A program made the position numbers and the translations under genes. The notes under the pieces were generated by a model. It saw nothing but the letters and a program-made list of their open reading frames with translations. It was not told the DNA's origin and made no database searches. A stretch of DNA of 64,000 nucleotides from Isochrysis galbana (taxonomy: Eukaryota; Haptophyta; Isochrysidales; Isochrysidaceae): positions 2,177,344-2,241,343 of the forward strand of contig CM030933.1 in assembly GCA_018136815.1 (NCBI GenBank), read 5' to 3'. The number at the start of each line of letters is the position of its first letter. Position 1 is the first letter of the stretch. This document shows, in pieces, positions 48,720 to 59,116 of the stretch.

Positions 48720-50387
48720 TAGGGCGGTCAAACAGGGCTTTTAACTTCTAAAGGTGAAATTCACTAAGTCAAGATTGAGGTTTTATCGCGAGATCTTAGG
48801 ATATGCTACTGGAAATGGGTATATTAGGCAGAATCTAATGAGAAATATGCACATTTTCGACGCCATTCAACACACAGACCCAAAAACGTTTTCGCGCTCG
48901 TGCGAAATCGACGTCGACCACAAAAGTGCACCACAGGTCGCGCTGTGCGACGCGCGCCTGCGTTCCCCGGGCACGGTTACCCCCGGGCAAGCAGTACAAA
49001 ACCCTGCGCGGGCGCACGGCGTCGCCTGCGCCCTCCACCTCGCCCCTGCTGGCATCTACTGCCAGCCCCTCGCGCGCATGCAGTGCGCGGCAGGCCGCGA
49101 GGCGTCAAAATGACGGTGCTGCGCATGATGGGCTGCCCCATCACGCGCGGCACCGCCTCAGCATGGTGGGAGGGGGTGTCTGCTGGCCTCCTGGCCGCGC
49201 AGACCCTCGCCAGAGCGGCCACAGGCCGCTTGCGAGGCCAGGCCAGCGACCATCGCTGCGGCCGCCATCGCGCGCCGCCGCAGGAGAAAAAGATCAAATT
49301 GATTATAGTTTTGCCAAATTATAATCTTAGTAATTCTTATTTTAGGCTTCATTTCACCAGTCCAAGACACATATGAGCACAATACATGACCATCAGCATG
49401 CCCAAATGCCAATGTTTCGGTAGCCAACCAGTCTTACCATATGAGACTGTCGAATCATCGAAAGAAAAGGAGGGGTTGTCTCTCGAAATCGAACGTGAGA
49501 CGCTCGAAAACACGAGGCTGTCCGTCAATTCAGCACGTCAATGCGAAAACAAAACTACTTTTTGTGCTCCATTTTGGGATGTTGTGCTATAGAAACGGGC
49601 GAACTATTGACTGGCCCGTGCTTGGCGGGCACGACTTGTGGGTCTCCGAACGTGAATGGCCTTGGAGGTCATCCGTGTGTACAAAAAATTCCGAAAGTTG
49701 GCTCGAGATGAGCGCAAAGCAGCCGGTGTCCAATCGTGATTCACGACACGATTGCCCACATAAATCGATCGCAACCATCACGCCTGAAGCTTTCAGGCCG
49801 GTGCTTGGCTAGATTACATATTGAATCTACTAGTAGCCAAAAGAACGGGCGGTCTAGAGCTCGAAATTCGCCCTTCTGCCCAATTTTCGAGCCCTCCGTG
49901 CGGAGAAAAATTCTCCCTTTAGACGTCAAACAAAAAGCTATCAATTCTACAGTACTGTTCGGCCGCGCGCGTCGCGCCGTCGCAGATCACGCTGCAGGCT
50001 AGCTTTAAATTATATTCTAGATTGCTACCAGCCCTATGATGCACGTGAAAATCCGAGGAGCCGACGAAAACATAGAGAGAACACCTGCCGCCGATGCTCT
50101 GGTTGAACACCTGCCGCCGATGCTCTGGTTGAGCATTGGCGGCAGGTGTTCTTCCTGCCTCACAGCGTCGAAATACGAGTCGGGAACCTGACGTTTGGGG
50201 CGGCAAAGGAATTGTAGGTATGGGCGGGGGTCCGACGGGACTTCGCACCGTCTTTTCGGACGAGGATTCTGAAAAGGCGGGGAGACCCTCCGAGCCGCTT
50301 TCGCCGGGGCTTTCCGCTCACGGTCAAAAATGTAAAATGTCGACCCCCCCCATATTAGTACTAAAAAAGCCCTGTTTGACCGCCCTA
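48720..50387. mobile_element. 1.67-kb hAT-type non-autonomous element
   Basis: Terminal inverted repeats of 23 bp: left starts TAGGGCGGTCAAACAGGGCT (48720), right is its complement ending at 50387. AAGGATTA (48712-48719) and the overlapping AAGGATTA at 50387-50394 form a 7-8 bp target duplication. The interior encodes no recognisable transposase. It holds a GC-rich segment (48900-49290), an AT-rich one (49300-49380) and a strong hairpin region at 50086-50152. A second right-end copy lies at 50452-50499. Confidence 0.85.
50086..50152 (+). repeat. Direct repeat plus inverted copy (hairpin) inside the element
   Basis: ACACCTGCCGCCGATGCTCT occurs twice in tandem (about 50088 and 50114) and is then followed by its inverted counterpart GAGCATTGGCGGCAGGTGTT (50130-50149), so the transcript or single strand can fold into a ~20-bp stem. 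Confidence 0.75.
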
Positions 50388-50451
50388 AGGATTAAGAATT
50401 TGAAGGGAGGAAATGTGAGCGAGGGCACAGGCACAGAGGACCCCCAAAATG

Positions 50452-50499
50452 CCAATATTAGTACTTAGTACTTAAAAAGCCTTGTTTGACCGCCCTACC
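50452..50499. repeat. Second right end of the TAGGGCGG element family
   Basis: ATATTAGTACTTAGTACTTAAAAAGCCTTGTTTGACCGCCCTA-like sequence repeats the right terminus at 50352-50387, about 112 bp downstream. This suggests a tandem end duplication or the remnant of a second insertion. Confidence 0.75.
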
Positions 50500-51183
50500 T
50501 TCCGACATTCCACGACAATCAACAATCAATCCAGCACAGGAGCACAGGGGCATGGGCTCATCAATTGACAATTGACCCGATAAGAAGACTCTCTCACGCT
50601 GGATGCTGGATGACACCCTGCAACCCCATAAAATATCATAACCGGGTGTCACCCTCCTATATGTAAGCAGCAAAGAAACTCCTGGGCCTCGCAAGGGGGG
50701 AAGGGGGGTGGAGATGCTGTGATGGTCTCCGGCTAGGGTTAGGGTTTATGAGCTCTCCGGCCGAGGCTCGTAAGGCTATAAGTAGTAGCTTGAACCTAAA
50801 AGATAAAAGAGTTTTCAGGTTTTTTGCTACGCTCCCGTGCGTTAGGTTTAGTTCACTGCTGCGCGGAAGCCCGAGATCAGAAACCATCATGAGCCGTAAG
50901 TGTTCCACTTGCTATTCCTACCTAGGCTACTTGGCTAGACTCCGCCGGATGAAGACTTGCCCTTGGACGAGCGCAATATAACGCGCCTTGCCGTGCCACT
51001 CACCATTATCATGGCGTGACGACGGCACCCCAACACAAGAAACAAGGATCTGGCCATGGATGCAGCTTATGTGCGCAAGAGGACGAAATAACGGTTTCGC
51101 CATGCTCCCCCAAATCAGCCGCCAAGTACTTCGGGCCTTAGCTGACCGGCGTTATCCAACAATGTCCGTGCCCCAGCCCTCTC
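50500..51183. other. Intergenic, no gene seen
   Basis: Short frames only. A TAGGGTTAGGGTTTA motif (50734-50748) resembles a telomere repeat but is too short to interpret. Confidence 0.4.
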
Positions 51184-53187
51184 CTAGTAGCTAAACGAGC
51201 TGGTGCTGAGTCGGGCTGTGGCGTCCGTGATGCATCTCTGAAGTTTGTCCATGTCGGCCTCAAGGCTCGCAAGCTCCTCCTCGACCTGCGGTGTGAACGG
51301 GCCGCCGGAAGAAGAAGAACAGCGGGAATAGCCGGACAGTGGTGTCTCCGGTAGGAGTGCTGGCAACTCTCTTGACGAATCCGACGACACATGACTGCTA
51401 CACAGGGCGTCCTCCATGGCATACCTATCCCCATCCAATGAGGCAGTGCCACCATGCTCCCCTGCCGCAAGCACGCTGTTGACGCTATCGGCATCCGAGG
51501 GCCGAGGGTTTCCGGCATCCGAGGGCCGAGGGTTTCCGAGCACGGGCGAGAGCGACTGTGCAAGCCGTTTCCGCGCGAGGCGGTCGGCCTCAGCCTCGGC
51601 ACGGCCTGAAGGTGCGGGCGCCTCGCTGTGGAGACGCGGCGCGGCTCGCATGGCCACACGCGGTGCGCCGCCCCTCGCCGCCGCCGCGGCCCTCGCATTG
51701 GCCAACGCCGCCTTTTGCATGCGGCGTAGCGCGTCGCGTGTCTCCTCAAGCTCCTCAGCGAGGTCGGCCGCCGCCTCGCGCGCTGCGCGCGTGTCCGCTA
51801 CACAGGCGGCCAAGCGGGTCTCACTGACACCAATTTCACGCTGCATGGCGACCGACTCGGCACGGCTCTGCTTGAGCGTGCACGACAAATCTGCCAAGCT
51901 CTGCTCTAGCTGGACACGTGCCTGCCGTTCAGTGTCAGCCTCAGCCTGAGCCGCGCGCAGCCGCGCTGACTCGGAGCGCACGCGCTCATCCGCGCGCCGC
52001 CGTTCTGCCTCAACCGCGTCCACCCGCTCGCGCGCCTCGGCGAGCGCCTTCTCATGTCGCCGGCTCGTATCATCGTGCCGGCGCTCAAGAGCCTCAACGC
52101 GGTGCTCCGCCATGCGCGCGGCCTCGCGTGCCTCACGCGCAGCCTCGCGCGCTCCACGCAGCTCTCGGCGCAGCAACTTGGCTGCTTCGGCCGAAAGCGC
52201 TTTGCTCACGCCGCCCGCACCCTCAGCCGCTTGTGTGCGAGCTGGGCGCGCCGCTGACCGCGCGGAACGTGTGTGCCGCGTGCCGCTGCGGCTAGCAGCA
52301 TCTGTCGCGGCCCTCGATGGTCTGGACGTTGGCGCACGAGCAGGTGTCGGACATTCTGCCTCCTCAGGTATGGCAGATACCGACTTCGGCGTTTGACACT
52401 CGGGCGATGCGGGCCGCACTGGCCGCGGGCTGACTGACGTGCGCAGCGGCTGCGGCAGCTCGCGCAGGAGCGGCGCGAGCGCGAGCGGCATGCCCGGCAC
52501 ACGGGCCGGCGCGCCCTCGCATGGCTGACGCAGCCGCTCCACGCTCCCCATGATATCGTCGAGCAGACCCCCCAATAGCGCCGCTGCTTCGGGCGAGGGG
52601 AACGATACGGGCGCCTCTCCGCTCACGAACGGACCGACTCGCGCTACAAGTTGGCGCAGCAGCGACTCCATTCTCATGAGCTCAGCCTCACGGCGTGCGG
52701 CCTCCTCTGCGAGGCGCGTCTCCACCTCAGCAAGTCGAGTGCGGAATAAGTGGAGCGAGCGACGCGCCGCGCTGTCAGCAGCGGCTGCTGCCTCGCGCGT
52801 CTCCGCAAGCTCGCTCGAGGCGGCGGCTGCAGCGGCTGCCGCCTCATCCCTCACGTTTGCCGCCTCAGCTTGGCTGTGCTGCGCATGAGCGGCGAGTCGT
52901 GCGGCATGTTCTTCGGCTTGACGGAGTTCGTCTCTCAGGCTTCGAAGCTGAGCATGTGCCGAGCGCGTGCGAGCGTCCGCTGCCATCTTCTCCTGTTGAG
53001 CGAGAGCAGCGGAGCGGGTGGCAGAGAGAATAGTGGCTTCCCTTCGAGATAGGGCGGCTCTGAGCTGGTGGAGCTCTGCCCTGCGGCGGCGGGAGAGGTG
53101 GAGCGACGGAGAGGGGGAGGAGGAGGAGGAAGAGGAGGAGGAGGAGAGGCTGCAGGGAGAATCAGGCGCCCGAGAGGGGGAAGCCAT
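51184..53187 (-). CDS. Ala/Arg-rich coiled-coil protein
   Basis: 667 aa from ATG 53187 (MASPSRAPDSP). The frame is open a further 120 codons upstream, but that translates a CT/GA-rich leader into Ser/Leu/Pro repeats and is rejected. Residues ~45-215 form a coiled coil (RRAELHQLRAALSRREATI ... ETRLAEEAARREAELMRM). A Pro-rich, probably disordered segment follows (~230-350), then a second long coiled coil (~360-540, RRELRGAREAAREAREAARM ... ELEETRDALRRMQKA) and a Ser-rich tail ending in a short helix (EEELASLEADMDKLQRCI). A tandem GNPRPSDA repeat sits near residue 575. Composition suggests a structural, centrosomal or cytoskeletal protein, but no family is recognisable. No intron. Confidence 0.8.
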   Translation of the reverse strand: MASPSRAPDSPCSLSSSSSSSSSSPSPSLHLSRRRRAELHQLRAALSRREATILSATRSAALAQQEKMAADARTRSAHAQLRSLRDELRQAEEHAARLAAHAQHSQAEAANVRDEAAAAAAAASSELAETREAAAAADSAARRSLHLFRTRLAEVETRLAEEAARREAELMRMESLLRQLVARVGPFVSGEAPVSFPSPEAAALLGGLLDDIMGSVERLRQPCEGAPARVPGMPLALAPLLRELPQPLRTSVSPRPVRPASPECQTPKSVSAIPEEAECPTPARAPTSRPSRAATDAASRSGTRHTRSARSAARPARTQAAEGAGGVSKALSAEAAKLLRRELRGAREAAREAREAARMAEHRVEALERRHDDTSRRHEKALAEARERVDAVEAERRRADERVRSESARLRAAQAEADTERQARVQLEQSLADLSCTLKQSRAESVAMQREIGVSETRLAACVADTRAAREAAADLAEELEETRDALRRMQKAALANARAAAAARGGAPRVAMRAAPRLHSEAPAPSGRAEAEADRLARKRLAQSLSPVLGNPRPSDAGNPRPSDADSVNSVLAAGEHGGTASLDGDRYAMEDALCSSHVSSDSSRELPALLPETPLSGYSRCSSSSGGPFTPQVEEELASLEADMDKLQRCITDATARLSTSSFSY

Positions 53188-53400
53188 GAGAGGTGAGAGA
53201 GCGATAGGGAGGGAGGGAGGGAGGGAGGGAGGGAGGGAGAGAGGGAGGGAGGGAGGGGGGGGAGGGCGGGGGCGGGGGGGGGAGGGGAGAGGGAGAGAGA
53301 GAGAGGGAGGGAGGGAGGGAGAGGAGGGGAGAGGGAGATAGAGAGAGTGAGAGTGAGAGAGAATGATGGCGAGGGAGAGAGAGAAGGAGAGAAACGAGGA
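53188..53400. repeat. GA/GGGA simple-sequence tract
   Basis: (GGGA)n and (GA)n with G runs; on the minus strand it forms the CT-rich leader of the coiled-coil gene. Confidence 0.85.
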
Positions 53401-55484
53401 GAGGAGAGAGAGATTAGTATGAGAGGAGAAGAGTAAAAAGGAGGAGAGGAGACGTAAGGATAAGTGAGGAGCAAAAACTCGTGATTTCTTCTCCTCTCTA
53501 TGTTTCTCTTCGTCGACGAAAGAGAACGAGAGATCTTGAAGGGACACCCGGTCCGTCGAACAAATATAGATATCAACTTGTTATTGAAGATATGTGTGTT
53601 GGCGGCTGGCCGGCCGGCCGCCTCTCTCTCTGTAAGAAAGTCTTTTGAGTGCCCACAGCACCCTCTCTCTCGTGTGTAAACAGTGGGAAATATTCATCTC
53701 TATTGCTGCTGAGGTTTCCTCTCTCCCTCTCTCTCTGTTCCTACTACTCAACTCTTGTTCTCTCCACCCCCCCGGTTGGGTTGCTTGGCGGGAAAACAGG
53801 CAGACGAGAGCCGTGAAAAAAATTGAAAATTGGCGGTCTCGAGCGTTCTGGGTCAGGGCCCCAGATGTGAAATTCGGGGCCTCCAAACCCTACATGTGAA
53901 GCACAGGAACAGTGTTTTTTTTCGGAGGCCCAAAACATATGTTTTTCGCTGTTTTATTTCGGGCGGCCGCCCCCCGCCCCCCGCACATCTGTTTTTTACA
54001 CTGTTTTTCTGTGTTTTTTTTCGACGGCAAAAAACATACGGTTTTTGCTGTCTTTATTTCTAAGTTAGACTGTGTTTCACATGTAGGCTCCAAACTTAGC
54101 AAATACGGCCTGTTTCTGGCTGTTCTAGAAACACGGGAGCCGCCGCCGCCGGGACCGGAGGGGGCGAATGGCCTGGACCAGTCTTGCGAGAGCCTCCCCA
54201 GCTCTGCCCCCTTCTTCTGGGCGACCACCTTTATTGGGTCATCTCCGCGGCGTGCGAGCGCCTTGCACGCCTTGTGTTCTGAGTGATACAAGGCCTTTGC
54301 CTACGCCTTGGCGTAGCGCGCCGCACTTGCCTTTGCTGAGGAGGTGGTCAAGCCCGCCATTCCATCACTCTCTGCCGTTCCCGTCGCTCCTCCCGCCGAT
54401 TGATCCCCTTCCCCTTCCGTCTTCCGTCTCATCGCATATCGAGCCCGTGGTCATGCTCGATCTGCCACCTGGACGCTGGCGCTTGTGAGCCAGGTGTCGA
54501 TGGCCCCAGCGTCCGACGTTGACGTTGAGAAGCTGGAAGTCGGTGGCAATGTCGGGCGAGGGCGAATCTTGCGAGGGGCGGGTCGGGGTGGTCAGGGTGG
54601 GTACGCGTGTGGCCTAGGCCTAGGGGGCCGTATCGTATAGACGTTCCGAGGTAGGTCGCGTTCCGTCGAAAGAGGACCACGCGGACGTTTTGTTTTCACG
54701 TATTATCGTATAGACGTGTAACGAAACTTTCTTTCTGCATATACGCGGCGACGCGGCGCGCCTTGGCCTTGGCATGGGCATACACTAGTCACCAGCCAGA
54801 TTTCAGAGGCTACGATCGGAGGGCAGGCTCAAAAATCGATGGGGAGCGCTCGCTGCGCGCGACCGGCCGACGCTCCCGTTGCGCGCTGCGCGTCGCCTGC
54901 GCGTTCCGCCTGCGCGGCCCCGCGCAGTGACGAGGTGGCGCTCGCGCGCGTCCCGATAGGCATTTTGTCGTTTGACCGCGCATCCCCTCGCGCGCGCGCT
55001 GCAGCGCTGCCCGCTAAAGCAAGCAGCAACGCAGCAACCTCAGCACTAACAAGTGGACGTGCGTCAACACTGTGTCAACACTTGTTGTGCCCTGCGTCGT
55101 ATCAACAAATGTAAGAGGCCAGATGGGTTAACACCTTGCCCAACCTACGCTGTAATGGGCCCTCGAGGGCGTGTCAACGTGAACGTGAACCCATACGCCC
55201 TGATTCGGCCTCGCTCGCTTCAGGCCGAACTTGCGACAGCACTTGCTTGTGGGGTTGGCTAGGACTAGGAGATAACATTATTTAGCAGCAGTATTTTATG
55301 TTTTATGGAGGTGCCCGGTGCAAGCGCAAGCGTGACTCAACAACTTTCTAGGGAGTGCACAGCTCTCTGCGGAGCACTCGATCACACCTACCCCCCCCCC
55401 CCCCCCCCCCCCCCCGCACGCCCCCTGCTGGTTTGGCGCCTCGCCTGTCCGCAGATTTGCCACGAGACGAGAAAGTGCTGCGAA
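53401..55484. other. Intergenic with inverted-repeat and tandem-repeat DNA
   Basis: 53891-54087 is bounded by inverted CTACATGTGAAGCACAG / CTGTGTTTCACATGTAG and contains two related T-rich units (TTTTTTTTCGG...AAAACATA). 54330-54460 shares GCTGAGGAGGTGGTC and CGCATATCGAGCC...GGTCATGCTCGATC with the LINE region at 62675 and 63309. 55249-55278 is a solo copy of the 5887-7006 element end (GGGGTTGGCTAGGA...GATAACAT). A 25-base C run occupies 55391-55415. No gene supported. Confidence 0.5.
53891..54087. repeat. Inverted repeat, MITE-like (~200 bp)
   Basis: Left CTACATGTGAAGCACAG and right CTGTGTTTCACATGTAG are inverted copies with one mismatch. Between them lie two tandem-like units, TTTTTTTTCGGAGGCCCAAAACATA and TTTTTTTTCGACGGCAAAAAACATA in short form. 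No target duplication identified. Confidence 0.55.
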
Positions 55485-56624
55485 ATGCTACCGGCGTTGC
55501 TCGCCGTCGCCGTCGGCATACCGCTGCCCTCGGCGCGCGCCGTCTCGCGGGCAGCGGTGCTGCGCTCGCTGGTGGCTGGTGCCATCCTCGCCGTCAGCCG
55601 CCAACCTGCCATCGCCGCGTACACCATCGTGCCGACGGGCACCATCGCAGACAAGCAGGCGCGGCTGGTGCAGGTCGAGAATCTGTTTGCGCAGACGCCT
55701 GACGACCCATACGTCTTCGGCGAGAAGGCACAGCTCGAATACGACATCAACGCGCTAAAGAAGAATGCCCAGTTTGTGCGCGCCATCCACGATCAAGTGC
55801 GCGATGGCTCGGCGCGTTTCCTGCAACGTGTGACAGTGCCTGTGAGCAACATGGCCAGCGCAGTCCGCTTCTGGACGGAGGGCTGCGGCGCACTGGTGCA
55901 GAGCACACGGTTAGTGGATGGTAAGAACGTGACGGTCATAGGCTTTGGTCCCGAATCCCTTCGTCGCGACGACGGGGCCAAGTTCTCTCTGGAGATGGTC
56001 GAGAGTCCGGAGCAGGCCCTCATCGGGGGAGATGCGCAAGTTGTGCAGTACATTCAGCTTGCTATGCCAGTCTTCCGCCTTTCAAAAGTGATGGCCGCTG
56101 GCGGGCAGATTGAATCAGCATATGGGTGGACCAAACTCACCGCGCCAGGGGGGCTGCCGCTACGGGTGCGCATCGACGAGTCGCGCCGCGATCCCTTCGA
56201 GTTTATTGCACTTCGAGTGGGCAAGATGGATAGCGCCGTCAAGCATTACACAAGCCTTGGAATGGTCGCTGAGAAGCCCAAGGCAGCTTTCAAGCTCCGG
56301 GAGAATTTGGGCTTGGACGCTCTGCTGTCCTCAAACACCATCTTTCAAGAATCGGACGTCTTTGACCCGGATCGCGAGGTGGGGTCCGTGTTTGTCTCCT
56401 ACGGAGACGCAGAGCTCAACACGGGACTGCTCCTCCTCCCTCCCATTGGTCGCAAGGCGCTCTCTCTCGGAGCTACGGGTGCTTCCGAGCCCAAGCTATG
56501 GGTGGTTGGCGCGAGCCCTGTGTCCGGTGATTTGGCCCTCAGTCCCGACGGCTTGGCATTAGGCTTTGAGAGTGAGGACCAATTCGAGGCCTCCATCTCT
56601 GCGGAGACAAAGGCCAAGTTGTAG
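55485..56624 (+). CDS. VOC/glyoxalase-fold protein with plastid (lumen-type) targeting
   Basis: 379 aa from ATG 55485; the frame extends upstream only through a poly-C leader. The N-terminus reads as tripartite targeting: signal peptide MLPALLAVAVGIPLPSARA; a short basic transit stretch; then a hydrophobic thylakoid-lumen-type signal VLRSLVAGAILAV ending AIAA before YTIVPTGT. The mature part has two vicinal-oxygen-chelate-like modules: VTVPVSNMASAVRFWTEGCGA...VIGFGPE (~120-230) and FEFIALRVGKMDSAVKHYTSLGM (~250-330), the latter typical of glyoxalase-like beta-alpha-beta-beta-beta units. Metal ligands cannot be assigned confidently, so enzymatic activity is unclear. Context suggests the thylakoid lumen of a complex plastid. 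No intron. Confidence 0.82.
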   Translation: MLPALLAVAVGIPLPSARAVSRAAVLRSLVAGAILAVSRQPAIAAYTIVPTGTIADKQARLVQVENLFAQTPDDPYVFGEKAQLEYDINALKKNAQFVRAIHDQVRDGSARFLQRVTVPVSNMASAVRFWTEGCGALVQSTRLVDGKNVTVIGFGPESLRRDDGAKFSLEMVESPEQALIGGDAQVVQYIQLAMPVFRLSKVMAAGGQIESAYGWTKLTAPGGLPLRVRIDESRRDPFEFIALRVGKMDSAVKHYTSLGMVAEKPKAAFKLRENLGLDALLSSNTIFQESDVFDPDREVGSVFVSYGDAELNTGLLLLPPIGRKALSLGATGASEPKLWVVGASPVSGDLALSPDGLALGFESEDQFEASISAETKAKL

Positions 56625-57722
56625 GATCGAGCAGCCGACATTTGAAAAGTGCATGCCTAAGTGTTTTGAAAATTGCTGTGCATGAGCACATTCGTGCAGG
56701 CAGCGGCGGGCTTCCGCTTTCCACCACATCTTGCCACTCGCTTCTTCAGCTCACATGTGTACTACGAATCCCGCTTCGATCAATGTCGGGACGGACGTCG
56801 GAACGGCGTCGGTTGAAAGAGTGTAATTGTTGCCGACGACCCCGACCCTAACGTGCAGATATCGCTGTTTGGAGCAACCATCAGATTGATTTACCTACAT
56901 TCGGTCGTGATTGACCGCTGTGGCGCATTGCGAGTTGGCAGAGCTAGCGCAGCGGGAGCGGCAATGGCAAGGAGCGTACTCCGTATGAGGATGAGCCTTG
57001 CTAAAGTCAAAAGACGAAACGCAAAACGCAGCGTTTCCCCCACACGGCCCACGGGCGGCGGCGACAGCTGGCCCCCCCCCTCCTAAATAAAAAACATCTG
57101 AAGATTCAGGGCTACTCACACACCTCCTAACTACTAGAAGTCCGGTATCTAGTACCTCCCCGCTGTCATCGCCCTTACCGCATCCCTTCGGCCTCCATTC
57201 CTAGCCCGGTCACTCACTCTTTTTAACTACTATTTTCCACCTCCCCTGGGTGTCCAAGGATTCCGCAGGGCCCCCCCCTACCTGCCCCGCCAGCTGCGTC
57301 CCCCCTCCGACGAACCCACTCCCACCCCGCGAGACTCGAGGTGGACTCGCGAGGGCACTGGATTTTACTCTGTAGTCCGAGCCGGAGCCGGAGTCCGAAT
57401 TGTGTTTTGACCCCCGAGTCCTCGTTCTCTCTCTCTCTCTCCTCTTTTTCTGGTGAGCGCCCCTGTTTCCGCTCATCAGAGGGGGGTCGTTTAACATATG
57501 TTTCCGGCCAATTACCTGTTGTGAATGTTTGAGTGCAGAGTGTTGATTTGTGTGTTGTTATCCACTGTATCGCCTGTTGGTGACCTGCAGCCCCCTGAGT
57601 ACCCCAAGCCCCGAGTCTTCCGAGTCTTCCTTTCGAGTCTACGAGTCCCTACGAGTCATAAATAAGCGGTAACTGTTCGCCGCACCCTTTTCTACGTCCT
57701 CCGTCCCTCTGGTTCGCGTTCC
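56625..57722. other. Intergenic; retroelement tail on minus strand
   Basis: 57080-57310 is a minus-strand retroelement 3' end (listed separately). 57600-57660 contains repeated CGAGTCTTCC / CTACGAGTC motifs. No gene supported. Confidence 0.45.
57080..57310 (-). repeat. LINE-type 3' end (minus strand)
   Basis: On the minus strand: CCCTGCGGAATCCTTGGACA, CCAGGGGAGG, GTTAAAAAGAGTGAGTGACC, then GCGGTAAGGGCGATGAC, GGAGGTGTGTGAGTAGCCC, TGAATCTTCAGATG and a T-run. It links the 46432-46830 repeat to the shared tail, placing both in one element family. Confidence 0.7.
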
Positions 57723-57746
57723 GTGCCACTCTCCCGTCCATTTCAC

Positions 57747-58401
57747 ATGCCCGTCATTTGCCCTCCCCGTTCTCCCGATGAGCCCGTTCCGGGCTCCCCG
57801 GATGGACCGTGCGCCGCGCTAGCCGCCGATGCGCCTTCGCGACTCGTTTCCAAAGAAAGAGGAAACGAGCTTCGCTCCGACAACCGCTTCGAACCGGAGT
57901 TCTGCCGTCGATCCTTCAGCTCGCTCGAGATGAAAGACGTCAAAGACGTGTTGCGCAAGATGGCGTGCGACGAGCATCCCTTGGCGAATCTCTTCGCCCA
58001 ATTGGCAGACTATGAGGAGGCTCTCTTATCGGGTACGCACGATCTAGATGACTCGGTGGCCTTCTCCGCGATGGCTCAGAAGATGACGTCGTACAAGTGG
58101 GCCAAGATATATTTGGCTCGGTGGCCGGATCTTGCATGGGCTACGACTCGACTCTCGACTGCTCTCGATGACTTGCTCTGCTTCCGGGTGTGAAGACTCT
58201 TGGTCTGTGGAGGGATGGCTCCATTCCAAGAAACAAGAAAAGGAATCGGATGGGGCAGCGAGAAGACGGTTGACGGTTGAGCGTTTGGTGCGCGCTCATA
58301 ATACCAACTTAGTGTTGGAGCGTCGTTTTGAAGAGGCGGCGTCTGCTGTGCTGCCTTGGGATTTGGAGATGGTGCTTGATGAGCCGTCGGAAGAGGAGTG
58401 A
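57747..58401 (+). CDS. Uncharacterised ORF pair, possibly frameshifted
   Basis: Frame 1 (57747-58193, MPVICPPRSPDEP start, about 148 aa) is followed by an overlapping frame (58132-58401) with coding-like composition (RRRLTVERLVRAHNTNLVL, ending DEPSEEE). A single frameshift or small intron near 58190 would join them into ~220 aa. The first part has a charged helical region (EMKDVKDVLRKMACDEHP). The Pro-rich N-terminus and neighbouring repeat tails recall gag-like first ORFs of retroelements, such as the start at 62631, but no motif proves it. Function unknown. Confidence 0.35.
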
Positions 58402-59116
58402 AGGGCTCTATATTTAGTGGTTTATAATAGCTAATAATAGCTCATAGCTTATTAGTATTTAAAAGCATCTGAGATCTGAGCTGCGAATACTGATACTGAT
58501 ATGAGTATTAGTCCCGGACCCTCTGTGAGCTGAGATACTGATGAAACCGCAAGGGAAGAGGAGAAGAGGCGAGAGAGACGACCAACGACGAAAGAAGAAA
58601 AGGAAAAGGAAAAAAAGAACAGGGAGAGCCACGTGCATGAATAGAACAGTAGGTTCTTTTGTAGTATTACTCCTATGTTGAGATAACACAAAAAAATATC
58701 TGGTGTGTTCTGGCAGAGGGGGGAGGGGAAGAGGGGGGGGGGGGGGGGGCGACGAGGGGGGGGGGCGGGGGGCGAGGTCGGGTGGTCGGGCGGGGAGAGA
58801 GCCGCAGGGGTGCGCGGGCAGTCAGAACATCGCGCGAGAGAGAAGAAAGAAGTGAGCGATCTTATAAGTTCCCGGGGGGGGGGGGAGGGGGAGGGAAGAG
58901 CTGGGAGGAAGGGGGGGGGGGAGAGCCCCCCGAGACCTCGCGTGGAGTGCCAAGGCGGGGCAGGGGAGGAGAGAGAGAGAGGGCAGGGCAGGAGAGAGGG
59001 AGGGGGCGGGGTTGTGAGAGGCCCGGAGGGGAGCGAACGGGGGAGGGGGAGGGGAGGAAGAGGAAGCGGACTTCGACGGAAGGGCTTAGGGAGAGCAGGA
59101 CACAGAGACCCCCCGC
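58402..59116. promoter_or_regulatory. G-rich upstream region of the guanylate-kinase gene
   Basis: Contains a 17-base G run (58733-58749) and further G/GA-rich blocks (58876-58920, 58960-59070) up to the start codon at 59117. Open frames on both strands are artefacts of composition. An AAAGCATCTGAGATCTGAG stretch near 58461 faintly resembles a minus-strand retroelement terminus. Confidence 0.5.

Noticed and set aside
50734..50748. Telomere repeat remnant (TAGGGTTAGGGTTTA)
   Set aside because: Only about two units; expected by chance in 64 kb and without neighbouring subtelomeric features.
53187..53547. N-terminal 120-residue extension of the coiled-coil protein
   Set aside because: It translates a (GGGA)n/(GA)n tract into Ser/Leu/Pro repeats; the ATG at 53187 is a better start.
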